DNA of 25,775 nucleotides, from NCBI GenBank assembly GCA_016839665.1, contig JAEOTU010000066.1, positions 1 through 25,775 on the forward strand. The letters run 5' to 3'. A program made the position numbers and the translations under genes. Source of the stretch: Candidatus Hodarchaeota archaeon. Its GTDB lineage: Archaea > Asgardarchaeota > Heimdallarchaeia > Hodarchaeales > Hodarchaeaceae. Shown here piece after piece: positions 16,465-22,810 of this stretch. The notes below the pieces were generated by a model that ran no database searches, had not been told where the DNA came from, and saw only the letters and a program-made list of their open reading frames with translations. The stretch's first letter is position 1; each line of letters starts with the position of its first letter.

Positions 16465-16507
16465 CTTAAAATCGCACCTACTTATTTTTACTTTAATCAG
16501 GATAACG

Positions 16508-16530
16508 TGATTAATGATTAACGTCGTTAA
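16508..16530. promoter_or_regulatory. Tandem TGATTAA repeat and TTAACG/CGTTAA palindrome
   Basis: TGATTAA occurs twice head-to-tail (16508-16521), immediately overlapping a perfect dyad, TTAACG-T-CGTTAA (16518-16530). It lies about 45-65 bases upstream of the minus-strand helix-hairpin-helix start, so it is well placed for a regulator. Confidence 0.35.
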
Positions 16531-16582
16531 AAATGAGTTTTGAAAAAAACTATAATTCTTTCTCATTATTCACTTACAAGAG

Positions 16583-16621
16583 AATTAAATAATTCCTTCT
16601 CAATGTTCAATTAAATAATTC
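16583..16621. repeat. 13-bp direct repeat AATTAAATAATTC in the pfkA promoter region
   Basis: The 13-mer occurs at 16583-16595 and 16609-16621, exactly 26 bases start to start, that is, on nearly the same helix face (2.5 turns). Each copy contains a TTAAATA that could act as a TATA box for pfkA. Confidence 0.4.
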
Positions 16622-16684
16622 TACCAGTAAGTACCTATTCAAATTTGTTGTCATTAAGAAATCGAAAGAGAAATGTGGACTTAA

Positions 16685-17662
16685 ATGAATGAGAAAAAGA
16701 TTGGAGTATTTTGTAGTGGAGGTGATGCCCCTGGAATGAACGCTGCCCTCAGAGCGGTTGTTAGAAGAGGCATTGCTAAAGGGGTGAAGATTATTGCGAT
16801 TCATAGGGGCTATCAGGGTATTTTCGATGAAGCTTTCGAAAAAATGACACCTCGTTCTGTTGGCAATATTATTCAGAGTGGCGGCACAATTATCAAAACA
16901 GCGCGTTGTGAAAAATTTTATAGTGAGGAAGGGGTAGCAGAAGCAGCTGAAATTTTGAAAAAACATGATTTCACTGGTTTAATTGCTATAGGGGGAGATG
17001 GCACTTTTCGGGGTTTAATAGAACTTCAAAAACATTGGGATGGGCAGATTATTGGTGTTCCTGGCACAATCGACAATGATATATTTGGTACAGATTATAC
17101 TATTGGCTTTGATACAGCCATAGATACAGCAATTCAGATGCTTGATCGAATTCGGGACACAGCAGAGTCACATGAGCGAGTTTTCATTGTTGAAGTGATG
17201 GGACGTCATTCTGGTTTTATTGCTCTTGAGGTAGGGATAGGATGCGGAGCAGAAGTAGTTCTGATCCCCGAGTATCCAATTAACTTAAGAGAAATAGCTA
17301 AACAAGTTAAAGAGGCTCACGAGCGAGAAAAAAAGAGTATAATCATAGTAGTAGCAGAAGGAGTGAGTAAGAATAACATATTTGAATTTTGTAACCAACT
17401 CACTAATCAAGAAGGACTTGAATTCAAAACTCATATTTCCATTTTAGGACATGTCCAGCGTGGTGGTTCACCGAGCGCACTCGATCGTTGGTTAGCAACA
17501 CGTCTTGGTGCATTTGCTATTGATTGTTTACTAGAAGGAAACACAGGGATTATGGTAGGTGAACAAAACCATCAAGTAGCAAAAGTCCCTCTTGACGAAA
17601 CTGGTAAAAAGAAATCTATTGATCAGTATGCTTACAGTCTTATTCATGATTTAGCAATTTAA
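16685..17662 (+). CDS. pfkA: ATP-dependent 6-phosphofructokinase, group A
   Basis: The product is 325 residues, the usual size of the bacterial-type enzyme. It would phosphorylate fructose-6-phosphate to fructose-1,6-bisphosphate. Motifs in order: FCSGGDAPGMNA at the start (ATP site), KTARCEKF, IAIGGDGTFRG with Asp105-Gly106, VPGTIDNDIFG with Gly127 and catalytic Asp130, VEVMGRHSG, LIPEYPI, and LGHVQRGGSPSA. Glycine at positions 106 and 127 (where pyrophosphate-using enzymes have Asp and Lys) indicates ATP as donor. Most archaea use ADP-dependent or PfkB-type kinases, so a group A enzyme is notable and may have come from bacteria. A GTGGA element precedes the ATG. It is divergent from the helix-hairpin-helix gene. 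No missing residues are seen. Confidence 0.92.
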   Translation: MNEKKIGVFCSGGDAPGMNAALRAVVRRGIAKGVKIIAIHRGYQGIFDEAFEKMTPRSVGNIIQSGGTIIKTARCEKFYSEEGVAEAAEILKKHDFTGLIAIGGDGTFRGLIELQKHWDGQIIGVPGTIDNDIFGTDYTIGFDTAIDTAIQMLDRIRDTAESHERVFIVEVMGRHSGFIALEVGIGCGAEVVLIPEYPINLREIAKQVKEAHEREKKSIIIVVAEGVSKNNIFEFCNQLTNQEGLEFKTHISILGHVQRGGSPSALDRWLATRLGAFAIDCLLEGNTGIMVGEQNHQVAKVPLDETGKKKSIDQYAYSLIHDLAI

Positions 17663-17780
17663 ATTGCCACCTAAAGAAATTTCATTTGACACGATTATGA
17701 AAAAATTATTAATCAAAATTAGGTGAAAACTGTTCTGAAACTTCTGCTGTAGAATGATTATGAATGGGTTTTGAAAACAA

Positions 17781-18566
17781 ATGCAAATCCTTCCTGCTGA
17801 ATTCTCTCTAATTCAAGATGTCATGGTCATGATAATTTCGTTCCCCATCAGCATTCTGTTTTTTTACTTTACTGATTGGATGAAAAAAAAAGAAATTGTA
17901 TCACAATATTTCACGCGAAAACTCATTCATCTCGCTTTGGGACCAATTTTTCTGTTCACCTTTCTTTTCTATTCAGGGGAATGGTTTAGCCCATGGATTG
18001 CTATAACTATCCCAACAATTTATTTCATTGCAATTTTGCTAATTAATTTGGAGATTGTGAAAATCAATCAGTTAACTACAACAATGAGCCGTTCAGGTGA
18101 TCCTCGAGAGCTTCTTCGTGGAATTGCTTATTACATTGTAGTTATGATGGTTGTTAGTATTATTGGATGGACATCATATCCTGTATCATCATGGAATAGC
18201 CCATTATCTATCTTTGTAATCTCAATTCTAGCTGTTGGTGATGGTTTAGCAGATATCATTGGACGAAAAGCTGATCGATTAAAATTCACGATTTTTGCAG
18301 AGAAATCCATCCCTGGTTCTTTGGCTATGTTTTTTTCGTCTTTAGTCGCTTGTTTCGTCTTTCTTGCTCTGTTTGGCTACGATGTACTAGCCATGGTTTT
18401 CCTAACTGTAGTAATAGTATTGATTGCAACCATTGTTGAAGCCTTTTCACCAGGAGAATTAGATAATATTACTGTTCCCCTTATTATTATTATGGCCTTT
18501 ATTTTTATTACCCCACTCCTACTACCTTCAACTGAATGGTCTTTATTATCATTGCCTTTACCTTAA
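17781..18566 (+). CDS. Polyprenol/dolichol/phytol kinase-like integral membrane protein
   Basis: The product is 261 residues with about seven hydrophobic segments. It carries the motifs of the CTP-dependent prenol kinase family (SEC59/VTE5/FOLK): RKLIHLALGP near residue 46, the basic TMSRSGDPRELLRG loop, VGDGLADIIGRK near 155 (the nucleotide/metal segment), and AEKSIPGSLAMF then VEAFSPGELDNITVPL. Members phosphorylate dolichol, phytol, farnesol or geranylgeraniol. In an archaeon the product could serve lipid synthesis or N-glycosylation carriers; the exact prenol cannot be told. No clear ribosome site precedes the ATG, and an upstream in-frame stop limits the start. It lies 118 bases after pfkA, with no sign of a functional tie. 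CTP:phosphatidate-cytidylyltransferase relatives are the alternative. Confidence 0.75.
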   Translation: MQILPAEFSLIQDVMVMIISFPISILFFYFTDWMKKKEIVSQYFTRKLIHLALGPIFLFTFLFYSGEWFSPWIAITIPTIYFIAILLINLEIVKINQLTTTMSRSGDPRELLRGIAYYIVVMMVVSIIGWTSYPVSSWNSPLSIFVISILAVGDGLADIIGRKADRLKFTIFAEKSIPGSLAMFFSSLVACFVFLALFGYDVLAMVFLTVVIVLIATIVEAFSPGELDNITVPLIIIMAFIFITPLLLPSTEWSLLSLPLP

Positions 18567-18624
18567 TGACCAAATTTGTCCGATGTAACCACGAAATAGA
18601 TAGTAATAAGCCGAAATACTGTTC

Positions 18625-18634
18625 TTTTATAATT
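18625..18634 (+). promoter_or_regulatory. TATA box for the secernin gene
   Basis: TTTTATAATT lies about 70 bases before the ATG. Confidence 0.45.
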
Positions 18635-18686
18635 TGTCTTGAAATTCTTTAGAAAGCGAATCTTTAAGACGAAAAACTACAAAGAA

Positions 18687-18694
18687 GAGGTGAT
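18687..18694 (+). promoter_or_regulatory. Strong ribosome binding site fixing the secernin start
   Basis: GAGGTGAT, a full match to the 16S anti-Shine-Dalgarno core, ends four bases before the ATG at 18698. It confirms the MCD start, which is essential because Cys2 is the nucleophile. Confidence 0.8.
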
Positions 18695-18697
18695 TTT

Positions 18698-19831
18698 ATG
18701 TGTGATACATTTGTGGCCTTGGGATCAGCAACATACAATGGAGAGGTGATTTTTGGTAAAAATAGTGACCGACCGTATAATGAACAACAACCTATCGTCT
18801 ATATTCCGAAACAACGCCACAATCCAAATACAGATTTAAAATGTACATATCTAGCAATTCCTCAAGTCGAGGAAACATCTGCGGTTTTGCTTTCGAAACC
18901 TACTTGGATGTGGGGAGCAGAGATGGGAGTAAATGAGAGTAATGTAGCGATTGGTAACGAAGCGGTGTGGACAAAAGAACCAATGGGACAAAAATTCTTG
19001 CTTGGAATGGATTTACTACGCCTCGCGCTCGAACGTGGTTCAACTGCAATCCAAGCACTCCATACTATTTGTGAATTGTTGGAAAAGTATGGTCAGGGAG
19101 GTGGATGTGCTGAAAATGATCCTAGTTTCACTTATCACAATTCGTTCCTCATTGCTGATCCAACCGAGGGGTGGGTATTAGAAACAGCAGGAAAATGGTG
19201 GGTTGCTCAACGTATAGAGGATGGTACACGTAATATTTCAAATGGGTTATCAATTCGCTCTAAATATGATCTAGCTAGAGAAGGAATTGTAGATCATGCA
19301 GTTAGACAAGGATATTGTGAAGATCATGAATTTGACTTCGCTAAATGCTTTTCATCAGGAATTTACAGAGAACCAACGAGATACACACGCGAGGGGTGTG
19401 GCAGTTATCTTCTAAGAACCAATTATGGTGAAATTTCACCTCGAATAATGATGGAAATCCTTCGAGACCATTCTGCAGGCATTTGTATGCACGGAGGTTT
19501 CCGAACGACAGCTTCACAGGTCTCTCATCTCTCAAAAGAGGCAACTTCTGTTCACTGGTTTACAGGTTCACCTCATCCCTGTATTAGTCTTTTCAAACCA
19601 TTCATTGTCCCTTCCCACGACACCTCCAAAGTAATTGATATCTGGAAACAAAGAGAACAGTTTGATCCAATCGCGAAAGAAGATATTATCCAGAAGTTAA
19701 ATTCTCTCGAACAGGAATTAATCCAAGAAATTGAATGGAAAAGACAAAAAGGTGACTTACTTGTGAAAGAAATCACAAATCTTACTCAAGAAGCTTTACA
19801 ACGCGAATTAACTTTGATTTCAGAGTCATAA
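18698..19831 (+). CDS. Secernin-like C69-family N-terminal nucleophile protein
   Basis: The product is 377 residues and begins MCDTFVALG, placing a cysteine at position 2, the nucleophile exposed after methionine removal in the C69 family. GKNSDRP follows, as in secernins. Further stretches match eukaryotic secernin from end to end: WMWGAEMGVNE, LLGMDLLRLALERG, ILLEKYGQGG-like, GWVLETAGKWWVAQ, IMMEILRDHSAGIC and HWFTGSPHP. The family includes bacterial dipeptidases, but this collinear pattern is closest to secernin, for which protease activity is doubtful and which in animals affects exocytosis. There is no signal peptide, so it is likely cytosolic. It has its own promoter and a perfect ribosome site, and converges with the alpha/beta hydrolase. 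The family call is strong; the substrate is unknown. Confidence 0.88.
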   Translation: MCDTFVALGSATYNGEVIFGKNSDRPYNEQQPIVYIPKQRHNPNTDLKCTYLAIPQVEETSAVLLSKPTWMWGAEMGVNESNVAIGNEAVWTKEPMGQKFLLGMDLLRLALERGSTAIQALHTICELLEKYGQGGGCAENDPSFTYHNSFLIADPTEGWVLETAGKWWVAQRIEDGTRNISNGLSIRSKYDLAREGIVDHAVRQGYCEDHEFDFAKCFSSGIYREPTRYTREGCGSYLLRTNYGEISPRIMMEILRDHSAGICMHGGFRTTASQVSHLSKEATSVHWFTGSPHPCISLFKPFIVPSHDTSKVIDIWKQREQFDPIAKEDIIQKLNSLEQELIQEIEWKRQKGDLLVKEITNLTQEALQRELTLISES

Positions 19832-19858
19832 TGATTTTTCAGATAGTAAACTCTGTCC

Positions 19859-20689
19859 TTAGAATTTCTCATCTAACCACGATATTGCTCGGTTCAAACT
19901 TCCCTCTGGAAATTCAGCATGTTTTGCTCCTGGAACCACAAAGAATTCTTTATCATCACAAGGTATTTCATTAAATAACTCTCGACCTGCTTCAATAGAA
20001 AAGAGTTCATCTTTTTCACCGAGTCCAAAAAAGAGTGGAAAATCCAGTTTTTTAGAAAGGGTCAGGTTTTTCGCACTAAGAATTTTCATGAAACGGTAAG
20101 TGTACTTAAAATTGAATAACGGATCATCAGTACCTCGCATTCCCTCACGATAGTAGCTAATTACTGGTTTGCTGGGGAATAGGATTGAGCTTAATAGAAT
20201 TTTTAATTTTTTAGCTATTGACATTTTTGGATATACGTCAGGTCTAACAGTTCTAGCAGCGCTCAAGAGTATTAAACCCTCAATGTCTTTTTGACAATTA
20301 TTCACAGCTATTAACGAAGACAGAACCCCTAAACTATGACCCAATAATATTACAATTGGTACTTTTTGTTTAATAAACTCTATTGTTTCACACAGATCTT
20401 TGACAAGTCTTTCCTTACTCGGATAGTCTCCTCTGGTGCCATCAGATAACCCGTGACCACGTAAATCCAACCCAAAAACTGTATATCCTTCCTGGGATAA
20501 TGGTACTGCTATCATTTCATACGGACCACTATGAGCGGTGATACCATGGAAAATCAGGATAGCTTTCTCTTTTGATGTTGTCTGGGGTTCCCAAGCTCGT
20601 AAAAACAATATCTTATTTTCATCCGATGTAGTAATTAAGTGGTGGGGGCCATCAAACTCGTCTCTAAGCTTTGATACTTGAATACTCAT
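19859..20689 (-). CDS. Alpha/beta hydrolase, monoacylglycerol-lipase-like
   Basis: The product is 276 residues. The full serine hydrolase triad is visible: Ser119 in LLGHSLGVLSS, Asp227 in GLGEKDELFS and His257 in GAKHAEFPEG. IFHGITAHSGPYE carries the oxyanion-hole HG, and GLDLRGHGLSDGTRG is the LDxRGHGxSxG motif of the monoglyceride lipase / lysophospholipase (Hydrolase_4) family. There is no signal peptide, so it should be cytosolic or membrane-associated. A short acyl ester or lysolipid substrate is likely by family, but unproven. The start is preceded by AGTGAG. It is divergent from the isomerase gene across a 205-base AT-rich region holding TATA-like elements for both. It converges with secernin (27 bases). 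Confidence 0.87.
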   Translation of the reverse strand: MSIQVSKLRDEFDGPHHLITTSDENKILFLRAWEPQTTSKEKAILIFHGITAHSGPYEMIAVPLSQEGYTVFGLDLRGHGLSDGTRGDYPSKERLVKDLCETIEFIKQKVPIVILLGHSLGVLSSLIAVNNCQKDIEGLILLSAARTVRPDVYPKMSIAKKLKILLSSILFPSKPVISYYREGMRGTDDPLFNFKYTYRFMKILSAKNLTLSKKLDFPLFFGLGEKDELFSIEAGRELFNEIPCDDKEFFVVPGAKHAEFPEGSLNRAISWLDEKF

Positions 20690-20811
20690 GGTTAACTCAC
20701 TTTTTTCCTTATCGATTCATTTCTAATTCTATTTCTAAGGATCAATTTTTAAACCCCTTCTCTCACTGTTGCTACTTTTACGTTCGAATAGAATTTATTT
20801 TTAGGAAACAA

Positions 20812-20820
20812 TTTTTATAG
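20812..20820 (+). promoter_or_regulatory. TATA-like box for the isomerase gene
   Basis: TTTTTATAG lies about 80 bases before the TTG start. On the opposite strand TTTAAAAAT near 20745-20755 could serve the divergent hydrolase. Confidence 0.35.
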
Positions 20821-20894
20821 AAAAGAATTCTAGCTCATTCTCAAATTATGAGTGGTTTCCTCATCTATTCATAATCTACATTCGGGAGATACTA

Positions 20895-22064
20895 TTGGTA
20901 AACAATCAAGATCCAAATCTATCATCTTTTTATTCTGCTTTCGAGCTCTTGGAAAGAACAGCTAAAAGAACAGTCAATTCTATAAATGAAAGTCCACCTA
21001 GTTTAGTAGAATTCTGTGCAACACTTGAAAAGGCCAAAGAGAATGATAAAAGAGTACATCTGGTAGGTATGGGTAGATCTGGGAAGGTTGGGATGTTACT
21101 CGGGGAATTATTAAAGAACGTCGGCTATGAAGTATCATATCTCGGTAAAAGCCTCGCTAAACCTGTCCGAAGAGATGACGTGGTAATTGGAGTCACTGGT
21201 TCAGGATGGACTCGCTTTACAATAAATACATTACAAGAATCAATTAGTAGAGGTGCGAAAATTCTCGTGTTTACTGGTGATCGGTATTCACTAGCAGCTA
21301 GATTAGCTGATTCGATTATATTGATACCTAGGGGTTATATTAGAGAGAAACATACTTCGATTTCTAATATTCCCTTAGTACCTGTTTTCCATGCTCCTTT
21401 AACACCATTGGGTACAGTTTTTGAAATAACCACTATGTGTATAGGGATGGGAGTAGTTTCGGGATTACGAGATGAATCAGCAGTTAAAGGGTTCAATGAA
21501 GGTGTGAATGAGGTTTTAAGAGCTGCAGAAACAACTCTAAGTAATATTAAAGGAAATGAAAAACCTTTACACGAGTTTATTACTACTCTCGAGAGCTATT
21601 CTAGGCAACTAAACAAAAAGATATTTGTGTTTGGTAGTGGTTTAGATTCAATCATTGCGAGTATCTCTTCTATTCGCCTTAGTCATCTAAGAATTAATTG
21701 TAAATCTAACTACGATTGGAGATTTAGGAAAAAAGATGATTTATTAATAGGGATTTCAGGTTCAGGTGTGTCTACAAGTACATTGGAACGAGTTGAAAGT
21801 GCTAAATCAGCCCAAATGAAAGTAGTAGGATTAACATCCTTTCCCGAATCAAAATTAGCAAACAAAGCAGATATTTGTCTGAATATTGAAGGAAGAACAG
21901 AGAAAATAAGCGCTGATTTACATCAGATTGCAAATCTTAGTTTCTTAATTCCCTCGTTTGAATATGTTGCAGCAATAACTCTCGATTCTTGCATTGCTCA
22001 ATTAGCCATGGACTTAGGTATAAGTGAGATAGAAATGAAAGAAGAACACGCAAATATTGAATAA
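20895..22064 (+). CDS. hxlB: Tandem-SIS 6-phospho-3-hexuloisomerase-like protein
   Basis: The product is 389 residues, twice the usual ~180 of this isomerase, starting at TTG five bases after GGGAGA. Two SIS domains are in tandem. Half one (~1-205) has GMGRSG (58-63), TGSGWT (101-106) and PLGTVFE with Glu177, as in single-domain PHI. Half two (~225-389) has FEYVAAITLD with Glu356, and ends EEHANIE (His385), the family's RHANLE-type C-terminus. Half one lacks that terminal His, and half two has GSGLDS where half one has GRSG. PHI interconverts 3-hexulose-6-phosphate and fructose-6-phosphate; active sites form between subunits, so a fused asymmetric pair is plausible. The hexulose-phosphate synthase gene converges 18 bases away, supporting the role. 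A sugar-binding regulator is a weaker alternative. Confidence 0.78.
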   Translation: MVNNQDPNLSSFYSAFELLERTAKRTVNSINESPPSLVEFCATLEKAKENDKRVHLVGMGRSGKVGMLLGELLKNVGYEVSYLGKSLAKPVRRDDVVIGVTGSGWTRFTINTLQESISRGAKILVFTGDRYSLAARLADSIILIPRGYIREKHTSISNIPLVPVFHAPLTPLGTVFEITTMCIGMGVVSGLRDESAVKGFNEGVNEVLRAAETTLSNIKGNEKPLHEFITTLESYSRQLNKKIFVFGSGLDSIIASISSIRLSHLRINCKSNYDWRFRKKDDLLIGISGSGVSTSTLERVESAKSAQMKVVGLTSFPESKLANKADICLNIEGRTEKISADLHQIANLSFLIPSFEYVAAITLDSCIAQLAMDLGISEIEMKEEHANIE

Positions 22065-22082
22065 TATACAATTCATTTTGAA

Positions 22083-22775
22083 TTAGCTTTCATCTTGCGA
22101 CATTATTGTAGATAAAAACTGATTAATAGTTGATTGTGGATTCTCTGATTGATAAATCGCTCTACCTATAATGAAAATATCAGCGCCATGAATTTTAGCA
22201 ACCGACATATTTTCTAAGGACAACCCCCCTGCTATTGCAATCAAAGCTTTTGAGAAGGACTTAAATTTTGTTATAGTATTCCAAGATGATTGTGTACCAG
22301 CGATTTCTTCATCAATTCCGCGATGTACAATTATTACATCAGGATCCTGGTTTAAACTTTTAATTTTAGGTTTCAGGCTTTTGAAATCGCCTCCAAGAGA
22401 ATCCATCCATGCATCTAGACCAAGGTCGTCACATGTTTTGATAAAATTATTTATTGTTGGTATGGGAGCTAAACTGGAGACCACACAAGCATTGACACCT
22501 GTCTTTTGAGCTAATTCAACTTCTAACTCTCCTACATCAAGAGTTTTGAGATCTGCAATTAAATATTGATCTGGAAAATATTTTCGAAAAACAGGAACAA
22601 GGTTACGTAAACCTTCATTTTTAATAAGGGGTGTACCCAATTCTAATAACAAGCGAGGAGACTTGATATTCACTATTTTGGATAAAAGAATGTGTACAAC
22701 TGGAAGATTAGGAATGTCAACCGCTAATTGAAGATAAGGAGGGTTATTTAAATACAGATCAAGAGTATTAGACAA
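22083..22775 (-). CDS. hxlA: 3-hexulose-6-phosphate synthase (OMP decarboxylase superfamily)
   Basis: The product is 230 residues, with a TTG start preceded by GGAG about 11 bases away. It is a TIM barrel of the HPS/KGPDC type: LQLAVD at strand 1, ELGTPLIKNEG at strand 2, IADLKTLDVGELEVELA with Asp75, Lys77 and Asp80, HRGIDEE near 151, AGGLS, and IIGRAIY. The DLKTLDVGELE sequence is the synthase version of the DxKxxD motif, not that of orotidine decarboxylase. It condenses formaldehyde with ribulose-5-phosphate, or the reverse. Many archaea without an oxidative pentose phosphate route use the reverse to make ribulose-5-phosphate. It starts 35 bases after the end of the aminotransferase-oxidoreductase fusion on the same strand, so the two are probably cotranscribed, and faces its isomerase. 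Confidence 0.9.
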   Translation of the reverse strand: MSNTLDLYLNNPPYLQLAVDIPNLPVVHILLSKIVNIKSPRLLLELGTPLIKNEGLRNLVPVFRKYFPDQYLIADLKTLDVGELEVELAQKTGVNACVVSSLAPIPTINNFIKTCDDLGLDAWMDSLGGDFKSLKPKIKSLNQDPDVIIVHRGIDEEIAGTQSSWNTITKFKSFSKALIAIAGGLSLENMSVAKIHGADIFIIGRAIYQSENPQSTINQFLSTIMSQDES

Positions 22776-22810
22776 TAATTTTTTCTCCTAAATGAAATAG
22801 AATATATCCA

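Noticed and set aside
16465..16566. 34-residue N-terminal extension of the HhH protein
   Set aside because: A ribosome site (AGGTG) fits the internal ATG, and the extension overlaps operator-like repeats.
16685..17662. Pyrophosphate-dependent phosphofructokinase
   Set aside because: The two diagnostic positions are Gly (GGDGT and PGTIDND), the ATP type.
22083..22775. Orotidine-5'-phosphate decarboxylase (PyrF)
   Set aside because: Same superfamily, but DLKTLDVGELE and ELGTPLIKNEG are the hexulose-phosphate synthase versions and the isomerase is adjacent.
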